64,000 bases of DNA from Pirellulales bacterium. Lineage in GTDB: Bacteria > Planctomycetota > Planctomycetia > Pirellulales > Thermoguttaceae. Numbering within the stretch: position 1 is the first letter of the stretch; each line of letters opens with the position of its first letter. A model generated the notes under the pieces. The model was not told the origin of the DNA. It searched no databases and worked only from the letters and a program-made list of their open reading frames with translations. The stretch spans positions 80,464 to 144,463 of the forward strand of contig JAFGDS010000090.1 of assembly GCA_016931995.1 (NCBI GenBank), given 5' to 3'. A program made the translations under genes and the position numbers. Below are positions 32,430-41,989 of this stretch, piece by piece.

Positions 32430-32990
32430 TCAGCGGGCCAACGGGTCCAGCACCGTCGTCACGCGGTCAAAAATCTCCTCCACGGCGCCCAGGCCGTCCA
32501 CCGACTCCAGGAGGCCCTTGCCCGTGTAGTAGGCCAACAATGGCTCGGTCTGCTGGCGGTAGGCCACGAGCCGTTGGCGGATCACCTGGGGCGTGTCGTC
32601 CGCCCGCCCGCGGCCGGCCAGGCGGTTGAACAGTTCGTCCTCGGGCACGCGCAGCTCGAGCACCACGTCCAGCGGAGTGCCCGTCTCGGCCAACATCCGG
32701 TCGAGCGCTTCGGCCTGGGCGATGGTACGGGGGAACCCATCCAACAGGTATCCACCCTGGCAATCCGGTTCCGCCAGCCGCTGGCGGATGATGTCGATGA
32801 TGATTTCGTCGGGCACGAGCTGGCCGGTGGACATGTACTCGTCGGCCTTCTTGCCCACCTCGGTCTTGGCGTCACGGGCCGCGCGGAGCATGTCGCCGGT
32901 GGACAGGTGGGCGAGGCGGTATTTCTCGATGAGTCGAGCCGCTTGGGTGCCCTTGCCGGCCCCGGGAGGCCCGATGAAAACCATCCGCAT
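32430..32990 (-). CDS. adk: Adenylate kinase (short form)
   Basis: A 186-residue ATP+AMP to 2 ADP kinase. The P-loop is GPPGAGKGTQAARL, the NMP-binding region LSTGDMLRAA, then DGFPRTIAQAEAL. The lid region reads RLAGRGRADDTPQVIRQRL, which is the short lid; the long zinc-type lid of E. coli/Bacillus Adk (about 214 residues) is absent. It lies between secY and map, the conserved location. Confidence 0.96.
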   Translation of the reverse strand: MRMVFIGPPGAGKGTQAARLIEKYRLAHLSTGDMLRAARDAKTEVGKKADEYMSTGQLVPDEIIIDIIRQRLAEPDCQGGYLLDGFPRTIAQAEALDRMLAETGTPLDVVLELRVPEDELFNRLAGRGRADDTPQVIRQRLVAYRQQTEPLLAYYTGKGLLESVDGLGAVEEIFDRVTTVLDPLAR

Positions 32991-33000
32991 GGTTGCGCTC

Positions 33001-34344
33001 CTACTCCAGCAGGCCCTTGTAGTTCCGCATGACCAGGTGGCTGTCGACCTTTTGGACCAGGTCGAAGGCGACGCTCACGGCGATGAGCAGCCCGGTGCCG
33101 CCGTAGAAACTCGCGATGCCGTAGTCGATCTTCATCCAGGTGGCTACCACGGTCGGGATGATCGCCACGAGCGCCAGGAAGCCCGAGCCCACGTAGGTGA
33201 TGCGGACCATGACGCGTTCGAGGTAATCGGCCGTCCGTTTGCCGGGGCGATAGCCGGGGATGAACGTGCCGTAGTTTTTCAGGTTGTCGGCCATGTCCTT
33301 GGGGTTGAACGTGATGGCCGTCCAGAAGTAGCAGAAGAAGTAGATCAGCACGATGTAAAGCATGTTGTAGATATAGCCGTCGCCGCGGTGGAAAACCTCG
33401 GCCGCCTCGTTCCAGAATCGGCTCAGACTGCCCAACGAGCCGAAGAGGACCTGCGGGAACAACAGGAGGCTGCTGGCGAAGATGATCGGCATGACGCCGG
33501 CCTGATTCACGCGCAAGGGCAGGTACTGCCGGTTGCCACCGAAGACGCGACGGCCGCGGACGTGTTTGGCGCTTTGGGTGGGGATGCGGCGCTGGCCCTG
33601 CGTGATGAGAACCACGCCCGCCACCACGCTGACAAAGAGAATGGCCAACACGACGAGCTTTTCGGGGCCCACCTGGCCGCTCGTGCTTCCCAACTCCACC
33701 CCGGAGGTGAACAGGGGCTTGACCAACTGGAAGCCGGCCATGGGCATGCGGGCGAGGATGCCGGCCATGATGAGCAGGCTGATGCCGTTGCCGATGCCGT
33801 ATTCGTCGATCTGTTCGCCCAGCCACATGAGAAACGCGGTGCCGGCCGTCATGGTGAGCACCGCGGTGAGTTGCCAGCCGAAGGTCCAGTACTCGGGCCG
33901 AATCATCGCCGGGCCCTGGCTGGTGGGCTGGGCCATCAATCGGAGGATGAACCAGCTCTGCCCGATGCAAAGGACAATCGTGGCGTAGCGGGTGTATTCG
34001 TTAATCTTCTTCCGGCCGCTTTCGCCCTCCTTTTGCAGCCGCTCGAGCGGCCCCCAGACGCTCGCGAGGAGTTGGAAGATAATCGAGGCGGAGATATAGG
34101 GCATGATGCCCAGGCCGAAGATCGTCGCCTGGTCCAGATTGCTCGCGCTGAAGATGGCCACCTGCTCGGCGAGGGCGCCCAGGCCGCCGGACTGCTGCTG
34201 CCAGAACGACTTCAGCGCCTCCTGATTGACGATCGGCAGGGGGATTTGCCAACCGACGCGGTAGACCGCCAGGAGGAAGAGCGTCAGGAGGATCTTCCTT
34301 CGCAGCTCGGGGATCGTGAAGATAACGCGAAACTTTTCCCACAT
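33001..34344 (-). CDS. secY: Protein translocase subunit SecY
   Basis: A 447-residue, ten-helix channel subunit of SecYEG. Features: MWEKFRVIFTIPELRRKILL at the N-terminus, the plug region (about 35-70), GIMPYISASIIFQLL, FLMWLGEQIDEYGIGNGISL, and C-terminal loops C4/C5 (FNPKDMADNLKNYGTFIPGY, PGKRTADYLERVM) that bind ribosome and SecA. The start at 34344 has AAGGAG upstream. SecE is at 61592-61999; secG is not in the window. Confidence 0.97.
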   Translation of the reverse strand: MWEKFRVIFTIPELRRKILLTLFLLAVYRVGWQIPLPIVNQEALKSFWQQQSGGLGALAEQVAIFSASNLDQATIFGLGIMPYISASIIFQLLASVWGPLERLQKEGESGRKKINEYTRYATIVLCIGQSWFILRLMAQPTSQGPAMIRPEYWTFGWQLTAVLTMTAGTAFLMWLGEQIDEYGIGNGISLLIMAGILARMPMAGFQLVKPLFTSGVELGSTSGQVGPEKLVVLAILFVSVVAGVVLITQGQRRIPTQSAKHVRGRRVFGGNRQYLPLRVNQAGVMPIIFASSLLLFPQVLFGSLGSLSRFWNEAAEVFHRGDGYIYNMLYIVLIYFFCYFWTAITFNPKDMADNLKNYGTFIPGYRPGKRTADYLERVMVRITYVGSGFLALVAIIPTVVATWMKIDYGIASFYGGTGLLIAVSVAFDLVQKVDSHLVMRNYKGLLE

Positions 34345-34482
34345 GGTTCGATCCGCTCCTTGGAGATACTCCGCGCGGGAGTGCGCGAGCAAGGCAATCG
34401 CTGCGCGAACTCAACCCGTCGCCCGAGGCCACCGCGGCGCCGAGGGCGCAATAAAGGCGGTCGCGCGGTTGTGCCCGTCGGC

Positions 34483-34995
34483 TCAGCCCGGCCCGGCAAC
34501 GCCGGTGGAAACGGTTCCCTTCTTCTGGTTTTTGACTACGGGAGCCTTGCCGGGCAGGACGACGACTTCCCCACCCGCCTGCTCGATTTTTGCCAAGGCC
34601 GACTTGCTGAATCGGTGAGCGGCCACCTTGAGTTTTTTCGACAGCTCGCCGTCGCCGAGCACCTTGAGCACGTCGTAGCGGTGCTTGGCGATGCTTTTTT
34701 CCTTGAGGGTTTCGGGCGTGACCTCGTCGCCCGCGGCGAAAATCGCGTCGAGTTGTCCGACGTTGACCGTGGCGACCGACAAGGCGAAGCGGTTGTGGAA
34801 GCCGCGTTTGGGGATGCGGCGCACCAGGGGCATCTGGCCGCCTTCGAACGTGGGATGCACGCTGAAGCCCGCCCGGCTCCGCTGGCCCTTGTGCCCGCGC
34901 CCACACGTCTTTCCGTGGCCCGAGCCGGTTCCCCGTCCGACGCGTTTGCGCGACTTGTGTTTCTGGATTCCGCGATGGACGTCGTTGAGATTCAT
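34483..34995 (-). CDS. rplO: 50S ribosomal protein L15
   Basis: A 170-residue protein with a Gly/Arg/Lys-rich N-terminal extension that enters 23S rRNA ([37 protein letters not shown]), then the C-terminal globular domain; the tail is about 20 residues longer than in E. coli. It overlaps the rpsE stop by 4 nt (ATGA). rpmD (L30), normally between rpsE and rplO, is missing. Confidence 0.97.
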   Translation of the reverse strand: MNLNDVHRGIQKHKSRKRVGRGTGSGHGKTCGRGHKGQRSRAGFSVHPTFEGGQMPLVRRIPKRGFHNRFALSVATVNVGQLDAIFAAGDEVTPETLKEKSIAKHRYDVLKVLGDGELSKKLKVAAHRFSKSALAKIEQAGGEVVVLPGKAPVVKNQKKGTVSTGVAGPG

Positions 34996-35477
34996 GTGAG
35001 CGAGACTCCTCGCAGCCGTTCCACTTCACCCGAGGCGCGAAGCTGCGTAAGCGCGCCGATTGTCGCCTTGACCAGATTGGTCGCGTTGTTGGAGCCGAAG
35101 CTCTTCGTGAGGATGTCGCGGATCCCGCAGGCTTCGCACACGGCGCGGACCGCGGCGCCGGCGATCACGCCGGTGCCGGGGCCGGCGGGCACGAGCACGA
35201 CGCGGGCGGCGCCGAAGCGCCCCTTCACCTCGTGGGGAATGGTCGAGCCGGTCATGGCCACCGTGACCAGGGAGCGGGAGCCGTCCTTGATCGCCTTCTC
35301 GACCGCCGGCGGGACCTCGTTGGCCTTGCCGTAACCCCAGCCGACGTTGCCCTTGCCGTCGCCGACGACGACCAGGGCCGTGAAGCTAAAACGCCGGCCG
35401 CCCTTGACCACGGCGGCGCACCGCCGGATCTTGACGACCTTGTCGATCAGTTCCCCACGCGTGGATTCTTCAGCCAT
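34992..35477 (-). CDS. rpsE: 30S ribosomal protein S5
   Basis: A 161-residue decoding-fidelity protein. It shows [20 protein letters not shown] (dsRBD-like part), [20 protein letters not shown], and the C-terminal [20 protein letters not shown]. It is coupled to rplO by an overlap. Confidence 0.97.
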   Translation of the reverse strand: MAEESTRGELIDKVVKIRRCAAVVKGGRRFSFTALVVVGDGKGNVGWGYGKANEVPPAVEKAIKDGSRSLVTVAMTGSTIPHEVKGRFGAARVVLVPAGPGTGVIAGAAVRAVCEACGIRDILTKSFGSNNATNLVKATIGALTQLRASGEVERLRGVSLT

Positions 35478-35528
35478 GGCATTGCATAGTGGCTAGTGGA
35501 AAGTGTCGCTTTGCCGACCGGGCAAAGC

Positions 35529-35990
35529 TCACTGGGCTTTCGGGGCCTTCGGTTTCGCGGCGCCCTTCTTCTTTTCTTTCTCTTTCGGTTTCTCGACGAC
35601 GACGGGCTCGGGGGCCTTGGCGCCCAGGTCCAGGCCCGCGTCGCGGGCCGCGTCGGCCAGCGCGGCCACGCGGCCGTGGTACTTGTACTCCCGCCGGTCG
35701 AACGCCGCCTGTGTGACGCCGGCCGCCAGCGCCCGCTGGGCGATCACCTGGCCGACGACTTGCGCGGCCGCCTTGTTCCCGCCGTAGCCGACCTTCTCGC
35801 GGACGTCCTTGTCCAGCGTGCTCGCGACGGCCACCGTGCGGCCGTTCTGGTCGTCGATGAGCTGGGCGTACACGTGCTTATGGCTGCGGAAGACGCTCAG
35901 CCGGAGGCGGACGGAGTCCCGCTTGATCCGGTTGCGGACGCGCCAGCCGCGGCGCTTGCGTTGTCGACCAATTACGATTTCGTGTTTCAC
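35529..35990 (-). CDS. rplR: 50S ribosomal protein L18 with Lys/Glu tail
   Basis: A 153-residue 5S-rRNA-binding protein, against about 120 normally. The core has RRGWRVRNRIKRDSVRLRLS, VYAQLIDDQNGRTVAVAST and YKYHGRVAALADAARDAGL. The last 30 residues (EPVVVEKPKEKEKKKGAAKP) form a charged tail not seen in model L18 proteins. Confidence 0.96.
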   Translation of the reverse strand: MKHEIVIGRQRKRRGWRVRNRIKRDSVRLRLSVFRSHKHVYAQLIDDQNGRTVAVASTLDKDVREKVGYGGNKAAAQVVGQVIAQRALAAGVTQAAFDRREYKYHGRVAALADAARDAGLDLGAKAPEPVVVEKPKEKEKKKGAAKPKAPKAQ

Positions 35991-36026
35991 GGTATGCCTC
36001 TCCCGGCAACCCCTTTCGCAGGGCGA

Positions 36027-36572
36027 CTATTTTGCCATGGCCTTGCCTTGCTTGCGCCGCACGACCTCGCCAAAGTAGCGAATGCCCTTGCCTTTGTATG
36101 GCTCGGGCTTGCGCAGCGCCCGCGTCTCCGCGGCGAACTGGCCGACCAATTGCTTATCGATTCCCCGGATGACGACGTGCTGCTGGTCGGGGCAAGTCAC
36201 GGTGATTCCAGGCGGAATGGGTTTGTGCAGCTCGTTGGCGTAGCCAATCCGAAGCTCGAGCTGGTTGTGCTGCACCGCCGCGATGTATCCAACGCCGATC
36301 AATTCGAGCCGCTTCTCATATCCCTGCGAGACGCCGACAACCATGTTGTGGATGATCGCCCGGGTCAGCCCGTGCAACGCGCGGCTCAACCGCTCGTCAT
36401 CCTGCCGGGCGCAGGCGATTTTCTTGGTCGCGTCGTCGTAGGCGACCGCGATTTCGGGGCGATGTTGCCACTGGAGCGTGCCCAGCGGGCCTTCGACGTG
36501 GACCGTGCCTTCGGCGATGCTCACTTTGACGCCGCTGGGCACGTCGATGGGCTTGTTTCCGATCCGCGACAT
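36027..36572 (-). CDS. rplF: 50S ribosomal protein L6
   Basis: A 181-residue protein: MSRIGNKPIDVPSGVKVSI at the start, the duplicated L6 fold, GLTRAIIHNMVVGVSQGYEK in the middle, and the conserved end PEPYKGKGIRYFGEVVRRK. Located at the base of the L7/L12 stalk near the GTPase centre. Confidence 0.97.
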   Translation of the reverse strand: MSRIGNKPIDVPSGVKVSIAEGTVHVEGPLGTLQWQHRPEIAVAYDDATKKIACARQDDERLSRALHGLTRAIIHNMVVGVSQGYEKRLELIGVGYIAAVQHNQLELRIGYANELHKPIPPGITVTCPDQQHVVIRGIDKQLVGQFAAETRALRKPEPYKGKGIRYFGEVVRRKQGKAMAK

Positions 36573-36617
36573 GACAGATTCCCTTGTTGGGGCGGGTTAT
36601 TCGTTGGGCGCGCGTGA

Positions 36618-37013
36618 CTACCAGATTTCGCAGAGCACCTCGCCGCCGAGCTTGCGTTGGCGGGCTTCCCGGTCGCTGATCACGCCGCGGCTGGTGCTGA
36701 TGATGGTGATTCCCTGGCCTCCGAGGACGGGCTTGAGCCTGGTCGCGCCGCTGTAGACGCGGCGGCCCGGCTTGCTCACCCGGCGCACGTGCCGGATGAC
36801 CCGCTCCCCGTTGGGGCCGTACTTCAGGAAGACGCGCAAGTGGTCGCACGGCTTGCCCGACACTTCCTCCCAATCCCAAATGTAGCCCTCGCGTTTGAGC
36901 ACCTCGGCCAGGCCGCGTTTGACCTTGGAGAGGGGCATGTCCACGTGGGGCCTTTCGACGCGCACCGCGTTGCGGATGCGGGTCAACATGTCGGCGATGG
37001 GGTCAGTCATCAT
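36618..37013 (-). CDS. rpsH: 30S ribosomal protein S8
   Basis: A 131-residue primary 16S-binding protein: MMTDPIADMLTRIRNAVRV at the start, LSKVKRGLAEVLKREGYI, and the C-terminal block with GITIISTSRGVISDREA. In E. coli S8 represses the spc operon; the target site was not looked for in detail here. Confidence 0.97.
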   Translation of the reverse strand: MMTDPIADMLTRIRNAVRVERPHVDMPLSKVKRGLAEVLKREGYIWDWEEVSGKPCDHLRVFLKYGPNGERVIRHVRRVSKPGRRVYSGATRLKPVLGGQGITIISTSRGVISDREARQRKLGGEVLCEIW

Positions 37014-37029
37014 GATAAATCGGGTCCCT

Positions 37030-37215
37030 TTACCAACTCGCCTTCTTCACGCCGGGAATCAATCCCTCATCCGCCAGGTTGCGGAAACAGATCCGGCATA
37101 TCCCGAACTTCCGATACACCGCCCGCGAGCGGCCGCATAGCCGGCAGCGCCGTTCGAGCCGGGTCGAATACTTCGGCGTGCGAAGCGCCTTGGCGATCCT
37201 CCCTTTGCTTGCCAT
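37030..37215 (-). CDS. rpsZ: 30S ribosomal protein S14, zinc type
   Basis: The short 61-residue, zinc-binding form of S14. Cys24, Cys27, Cys40 and Cys43 ([20 protein letters not shown]) bind zinc, and the end is [10 protein letters not shown]. It lies between rplE and rpsH, as in most bacteria that use this type. Confidence 0.97.
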   Translation of the reverse strand: MASKGRIAKALRTPKYSTRLERRCRLCGRSRAVYRKFGICRICFRNLADEGLIPGVKKASW

Positions 37216-37303
37216 CCCGTCTGGTTCCCTTCGGTTTTCAAATAAAGCGGGTTCGTTCTCGGTCTGGTCGTTTGGGCTCCGCCGGACGCGAGGTTCCTTC
37301 GGG

Positions 37304-37876
37304 TCAGTTCTTCGACGCGCCGCGCTCGGCGTCCGCCGAACGGAAGGGCATCCCGAACTTCTGCAATAGCAGCCGCGCCTCGTCGTTGTTCGTCGCGTTG
37401 GTGACGATCGTGATGTTCATCCCCTGCGTGCGCGTGTACTTGTCCGGGTTCAGCTCGGGGAAAACCAACTGTTCGGTCAGCCCCAGGCTGTAGTTGCCGC
37501 GTCCGTCGAACGCGTTCGGATTGAGTCCGCGGAAGTCGCGCACCCGCGGCAGGGCCAGCGAGATGAGCCGATCCAGGAACTCGTACATCCGCTGGCCCCG
37601 AAGCGTCGCCTTGCAGCCGACGTTCATGCCCTCGCGAAGGCGGAAGCCGGCGATGGACTTGCGGGCTTTGGTGACGACGGGCTTCTGACCGACGATCAGG
37701 CGCAGGGCATCCACCGCCTCGTCCAGACACTTCTTGTCGTGGATCGCGGCGCCCACGCCCATGTTCACGATGATCTTCTTCAGGCGTGGCAGCGACATCC
37801 GGTTCTTCCGGCCCAGCTCCTTGGCCAGGGCGGGAAGAATCGTCTCGTTGTACCGGTCTCGCAGTCGAGGGTTCAT
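37304..37876 (-). CDS. rplE: 50S ribosomal protein L5
   Basis: A 190-residue 5S-rRNA-binding protein bridging to S13. It shows [47 protein letters not shown], and the C-terminal [20 protein letters not shown]. The last 15 residues after the conserved FRS are extra. Confidence 0.97.
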   Translation of the reverse strand: MNPRLRDRYNETILPALAKELGRKNRMSLPRLKKIIVNMGVGAAIHDKKCLDEAVDALRLIVGQKPVVTKARKSIAGFRLREGMNVGCKATLRGQRMYEFLDRLISLALPRVRDFRGLNPNAFDGRGNYSLGLTEQLVFPELNPDKYTRTQGMNITIVTNATNNDEARLLLQKFGMPFRSADAERGASKN

Positions 37877-37900
37877 GGCGGTCCTGTGCCGTGGCGGCTT

Positions 37901-38248
37901 TTACTTCTTGGCGTATCGGGCCCGGGGCGGCGCTATCGCGCCATTTTCGGCGCCGCACTTCTTGCAGAAACGCTGCTTGCTGCCGTCGTCGAGGTAGCGG
38001 GCGCCCGTCCGCGCGGCCTTGCCGCACGCCCGGCACACCAAAAGAACGTTCGAGATCCGCACGGGCATTTCCCGCGAGAGACGACCGCCCTGGGGGTTGC
38101 GCTGGCTGCGGCGGACGTGTTTGTACACGCGGTTGACGCCCTCGACGGTGACCTTGCCGGTGGCATGGTCCACCTTGAGCACCTTCCCCCGAGCGCCCCG
38201 GTCGTCGCCCGCGATTACTTCCACCGTGTCGTTCACTTTGACGTGCAT
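37901..38248 (-). CDS. rplX: 50S ribosomal protein L24 with C-terminal Cys motif
   Basis: A 115-residue assembly-initiator protein. KOW motif: VEVIAGDDRGARGKVLKV. The C-terminal extension keeps two CxxC pairs (VCRACGKAARTG and FCKKCGAENG), a zinc-ribbon-like L24 variant. The start codon overlaps the rplN stop by 1 nt. Confidence 0.95.
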   Translation of the reverse strand: MHVKVNDTVEVIAGDDRGARGKVLKVDHATGKVTVEGVNRVYKHVRRSQRNPQGGRLSREMPVRISNVLLVCRACGKAARTGARYLDDGSKQRFCKKCGAENGAIAPPRARYAKK

Positions 38249-38616
38249 CAGACCACCTCGCTGGCGAGGCTGACGATTTTCATGAAGTTCCGTTCCCGCA
38301 GCTCGCGGGCAACCGCGCCGAAGATGCGCGTGCCGCGAGGATTCTTGTCGTTGTCGATTACCACGGCCGCGTTCGTGTCGAAGCGGACGTAGCTGCCGTC
38401 GGGGCGCCGGGTGGGCTGCTTGCACCGGACGATCACCGCCTTGACGACCGCCCCCTTCTTGAAGTCGCTTCCGGGAATCACGCTCTTCACGCTGCACACG
38501 ACGATGTCGCCCAGGTTGGCGAAGCGCCGCCGCGATCCTCCCAGCACTTTGATGCACATCAACTCGCGGGCACCGGTGTTGTCGGCCACGGCGAGTCGCG
38601 TTTGCATTTGAATCAT
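38248..38616 (-). CDS. rplN: 50S ribosomal protein L14
   Basis: A 122-residue protein at the subunit interface: [20 protein letters not shown], the [14 protein letters not shown] loop, [11 protein letters not shown] and [20 protein letters not shown]. Size matches exactly. The upstream in-frame ATG at 38799 lies within rpsQ and is not used. Confidence 0.97.
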   Translation of the reverse strand: MIQMQTRLAVADNTGARELMCIKVLGGSRRRFANLGDIVVCSVKSVIPGSDFKKGAVVKAVIVRCKQPTRRPDGSYVRFDTNAAVVIDNDKNPRGTRIFGAVARELRERNFMKIVSLASEVV

Positions 38617-38675
38617 GGTTACCACCCAAGTCGCAAGACGTCTGTTTCTTGCCTGTCGGAGGGCGCCGCGCGTCC

Positions 38676-39008
38676 CTAGACGGCCTCGTCCTCGCCCCCT
38701 TCGCCTTCGCCCTTGCCGCCGTGGCGGGCCTTGTCGGCCGCGCGCATCGCCGCCAGGTCGATCACGTGGCCCTTGGCCACCACCCGAACCAACTCCCAAC
38801 GCTTCTTCTTCGAGCGGGGCCGGCTCTCCACGATCTCGACCATGTCCCCCAGGCTCGACTCGTTGTTCTCATCGTGGACAAAGCAGATCGTCCGCCGGCG
38901 AATGTACTTGCCGTACTTCGCGTGCCGCACCAGCCGGGGTATCTCCACGCGGCGGGTTTTGGCCATCTTGTCGCTCGTGACAACGCCTTGGGCAACGTTC
39001 TTGGGCAT
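38676..39008 (-). CDS. rpsQ: 30S ribosomal protein S17 with acidic tail
   Basis: A 110-residue OB-fold protein. It has [40 protein letters not shown] and [13 protein letters not shown]-terminal tail of about 30 residues, rich in Lys then Gly/Glu, is longer than in E. coli (84 residues). Confidence 0.96.
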   Translation of the reverse strand: MPKNVAQGVVTSDKMAKTRRVEIPRLVRHAKYGKYIRRRTICFVHDENNESSLGDMVEIVESRPRSKKKRWELVRVVAKGHVIDLAAMRAADKARHGGKGEGEGGEDEAV

Positions 39009-39049
39009 GTTCGCTATCCTTCCAAGCCGGTTCGGCGCCGCGCTCCGGA

Positions 39050-39259
39050 CTAGCCGGCGGCCTTCGCCGCTCTCGCTCGCTCGTTTTGTATCGTCTTGAT
39101 CCGCGCAATCAACCGCCGCGTCTTGCGCAGCTCGCTGGGTGAATCCAGCCGCTCCGTTTGCGCCTGGATCCGACGCCGGAATAGCTGTTCCCGCGCCTCC
39201 TTGAGCGACAACGCCAGGTGCTCATCGCTCATGTCGCGCAGCTCGGTCGCCTTAGTCAT
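39050..39259 (-). CDS. rpmC: 50S ribosomal protein L29
   Basis: A 69-residue helical hairpin protein near the exit tunnel: [20 protein letters not shown] and [19 protein letters not shown]. It lies between rplP and rpsQ, standard order. Confidence 0.95.
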   Translation of the reverse strand: MTKATELRDMSDEHLALSLKEAREQLFRRRIQAQTERLDSPSELRKTRRLIARIKTIQNERARAAKAAG

Positions 39260-39287
39260 GATCTACTCCACTCTCAAACGACGCGCC

Positions 39288-39695
39288 TTACACGACGCGA
39301 CGGCGAATCATGCGAACGCGGACGGGCATCTTGTGGGCCAATCGGGCGAAACAAATCCGCGCGGCCTCTTCCGTGACTCCGCCAATCTCGTACAAAACCG
39401 TCCCCGGCTTCACCGTCGCGGCCCAATACTCCGGCTCTCCCTTGCCCTTTCCCATGCGGGTTTCCAGCGGGATGGACGTGACGGAGCGGTGGGGGAACAC
39501 GCGGATGTACAGCCGCCCCTCCGTGCGCAGATACTGCTGCGCCGCGATACGGCCGGCTTCGATCGTCGCCGCGCTCACCCAACCGCCTTCGGTGGATTGC
39601 AACCCGAAATCGCCAAAGACAACGTGGTGACCCCGCGTCGCCTCACCTTTTATACGTCCTCTTTGGCTTTTTCGATGCTTGACCCGTTTGGGCAT
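39288..39695 (-). CDS. rplP: 50S ribosomal protein L16
   Basis: A 135-residue protein at the A-site of the large subunit. MPKRVKHRKSQRGRIKGEAT is the canonical start (39695); KPGTVLYEIGGVTEEAARIC and AHKMPVRVRMIRR follow. Its first 53 nt overlap the end of rpsC in a different frame. Because the L16 start is conserved, the overlap reflects a longer rpsC. Confidence 0.96.
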   Translation of the reverse strand: MPKRVKHRKSQRGRIKGEATRGHHVVFGDFGLQSTEGGWVSAATIEAGRIAAQQYLRTEGRLYIRVFPHRSVTSIPLETRMGKGKGEPEYWAATVKPGTVLYEIGGVTEEAARICFARLAHKMPVRVRMIRRRVV

Positions 39696-40359
39696 CAACG
39701 CCATCGGTCTCGTCCTCGCTGTACATGCCTTGGTTGATCCACACCTGCACGCCGATGTGTCCTTGGGCGATCTTGGCTTCGGTGAAGCCGTAGTCGATCT
39801 TCGCCCTCAGCGTCGACAGGGGAATCGAACCGGCGATCTGTTTCTCGCGGCGGGCCATTTCCGCGCCGCCCAGCCGGCCGGCCAACTGGATCTTGATCCC
39901 CTTGGCGCCGGCGTCCATCGTTTGCTCCAAGGCCCGCTTCATCGTCCGTCGGAAGCCAGCCCGCTTCACCAATTGCTCGGCAATGTCTTCGGCCACCAAC
40001 TGGGCAACCAGCTCCGGCCGCGTGATTTCCTCGATCTTGATGTTGATCCGCCGGCCGGTCTTCTGCTGAAGCTCGTTCTGCAGCTCCTCGACCCGCTCGC
40101 CCTTGCGGCCGATCAGGATACCCGGCCGCGCCGAAAACAGGATCACCTTCACCTCGTCCCGCGTGCGCTCGATCTCCACCTTGGCGATGGTCGGATACAT
40201 CGGCTTGCCGAACCGATCCTTTCGCTTCTTGACGAAGGCGCGGATCTTCGTGTCTTCCACCAGAAGGGCCGCGAATTCCTGCTTCGAGGCGTACCAGCGG
40301 CTCTTCCAGCCGGTCATCACGCCCGTGCGGAATCCGGTCGGTTTGACTTTCTGACCCAT
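39643..40359 (-). CDS. rpsC: 30S ribosomal protein S3
   Basis: A 238-residue mRNA-entry protein. N-terminal MGQKVKPTGFRTGVMTGWKS, the KH domain with ILIGRKGERVEELQNELQ, and the C-terminal GAEMARREKQIAGSIPLSTL domain. The Thr/Gly/Lys-rich end (GVDAQTGQASKKPKRTYKR) is read within the start of rplP. Confidence 0.97.
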   Translation of the reverse strand: MGQKVKPTGFRTGVMTGWKSRWYASKQEFAALLVEDTKIRAFVKKRKDRFGKPMYPTIAKVEIERTRDEVKVILFSARPGILIGRKGERVEELQNELQQKTGRRINIKIEEITRPELVAQLVAEDIAEQLVKRAGFRRTMKRALEQTMDAGAKGIKIQLAGRLGGAEMARREKQIAGSIPLSTLRAKIDYGFTEAKIAQGHIGVQVWINQGMYSEDETDGVDAQTGQASKKPKRTYKR

Positions 40360-40373
40360 GCTGTATCACTCTC

Positions 40374-40700
40374 CTATTCCAACGCCACCCGGATATGCGA
40401 CATCCGCCGCTTCACCACCGAGGCCATCCCTCGCGCCTTGGGCCGCATCCGCCGGAACATGGGTCCCCCGTCCACCCGAACGTCGACCACCATCAGGTTC
40501 TTCAGGTTCGACGCCCGGCGGTCCTCGGCGTTCGCCAGGGCGCTGCGGAGCACCTTCTCCAGCAGCCGAGCGCCGCGCTGCGGTTGGTACTTCAAAATCT
40601 CCAGGGCCTCGTCGGCAAACTGCCCCCGGATCAGGTTCGCCAGCAGCCGCGCTTTTTGCGGGCTGATGCGGGCGAAACGATGAATTGCTTCGTATGCCAT
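40374..40700 (-). CDS. rplV: 50S ribosomal protein L22
   Basis: A 108-residue exit-tunnel protein: HRFARISPQKARLLANLIRG, the ALANAEDRRASNLKNLMVVD segment and the beta-hairpin GPMFRRMRPKARGMASVVKR, which contacts the tunnel and macrolides. Confidence 0.97.
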   Translation of the reverse strand: MAYEAIHRFARISPQKARLLANLIRGQFADEALEILKYQPQRGARLLEKVLRSALANAEDRRASNLKNLMVVDVRVDGGPMFRRMRPKARGMASVVKRRMSHIRVALE

Positions 40701-40792
40701 GCCGAGTCCCTCAACACGTCGCTTCGCGCGGGGCGACCGGAAGCCTCGAACCCGCCGGCCCTTCCCGTCCCACGCCCATTATCCCGTCACCA

Positions 40793-41062
40793 TTACCGCT
40801 TGCCCTTGCCGCCGTGACCGCGAAACGTCCGCGTCGGGGCGAACTCGCCCAACTTGTGGCCCACCATCTCTTCGGTCACGAAGACCTTCATGTGGATCTT
40901 CCCGTTGTGGACCAGGAACGTGTGGCCCACGAACTCGGGAATGACCGTGCACGCCCGGGCCCACGTCTTGATCGGCTCTTTCGTCCCCGCCGCGTTCTGC
41001 CGCTCCACCTTGCCGAAGAGCTTCGGATCGACGAACGGGCCCTTTTTCAACGACCTTCCCAT
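40793..41062 (-). CDS. rpsS: 30S ribosomal protein S19
   Basis: An 89-residue head protein: [40 protein letters not shown], and [20 protein letters not shown] at the C-terminus. Length and order (rplB-rpsS-rplV) match. Confidence 0.97.
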   Translation of the reverse strand: MGRSLKKGPFVDPKLFGKVERQNAAGTKEPIKTWARACTVIPEFVGHTFLVHNGKIHMKVFVTEEMVGHKLGEFAPTRTFRGHGGKGKR

Positions 41063-41090
41063 GGGGATGACTTCCCGGATTCTCTCGGTT

Positions 41091-41951
41091 TCACTTCGAC
41101 AGTTTCAGCAATCCGTACCGCCGCGAACGACGCCGGCGGACGATCGCGCGGTTGGAGGGCTTGTGCTTCTTGCGGGTGGAACCGCCCTTGGTGGGCTTGC
41201 CCGTCGGACTGACCGGATTGCGGCCGCCCTTGGTGCGTCCTTCGCCGCCGCCGTGCGGATGGTCGTGCGGGTTCATGGCGGTGCCGCGGACGTGGGGCCG
41301 GCGGCCCATCCACCGCTTGCGCCCCGCCTTGCCCAGGTTCACCATGCCGTGGTCCGCGTTGCCGATCTTGCCCATCGTCGCGCGGCACTTGGCCGGCACG
41401 CGGCGGATCTCGCCGCTGGGCAGCGTGATCTGCGCCCACCCGGCGTCGCGGGCCACGAGCGTCGCGCTGGCGCCGGCGCTGCGGCACAGGACGGCCCCGC
41501 GACCCGGCAAAAGCTCGATGTTATGCACGCTGGCCCCCAGAGGGATCGCCGAGAGCGGCAGGCAATTGCCCACCGCCGGCGGCGCCTCGGCGCCGCTGAG
41601 CACCTCCGTGCCCACCGTCAGTCCGTCCGGGGCCAGAATGTACCGCTTCTCGCCGTCCACGTAGTGCAGCAGGGCGATCCGCGCGGTGCGGTTCGGATCG
41701 TATTCGATCGAGAACACGCGGGCGGGGATCCCGTCCTTGTTGCGGCGGAAGTCGATCTGGCGATACAGCCGCTTGTGACCGCCGCCGCGATGGCGCGACG
41801 TGATGAAGCCCTGATTGTTTCGCCCGCCCGTGCGACGCTTGATCCGCGTGAGCTTCTTCTCCGGCTTCACCCCGGGGGTAAGCTCGGCGAAATCGCTCAC
41901 GCTCGCGCCGCGTCGGCCCGGCGTAACCGGCTTGTATTTGCGAATACCCAT
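41091..41951 (-). CDS. rplB: 50S ribosomal protein L2
   Basis: A 286-residue primary 23S-binding protein. It shows [20 protein letters not shown], the SH3-like [40 protein letters not shown], and the peptidyl-transferase-proximal [20 protein letters not shown] (conserved His). Confidence 0.97.
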   Translation of the reverse strand: MGIRKYKPVTPGRRGASVSDFAELTPGVKPEKKLTRIKRRTGGRNNQGFITSRHRGGGHKRLYRQIDFRRNKDGIPARVFSIEYDPNRTARIALLHYVDGEKRYILAPDGLTVGTEVLSGAEAPPAVGNCLPLSAIPLGASVHNIELLPGRGAVLCRSAGASATLVARDAGWAQITLPSGEIRRVPAKCRATMGKIGNADHGMVNLGKAGRKRWMGRRPHVRGTAMNPHDHPHGGGEGRTKGGRNPVSPTGKPTKGGSTRKKHKPSNRAIVRRRRSRRYGLLKLSK

Positions 41952-41989
41952 GATCGGCTCTCAGTTCTTCGTTCCCGGCCGCGCATCCA

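Noticed and set aside
32593..35334. A 913-codon open frame opposite adk, secY, rplO and rpsE
   Set aside because: Crosses four well-defined genes on the other strand; no recognisable protein.
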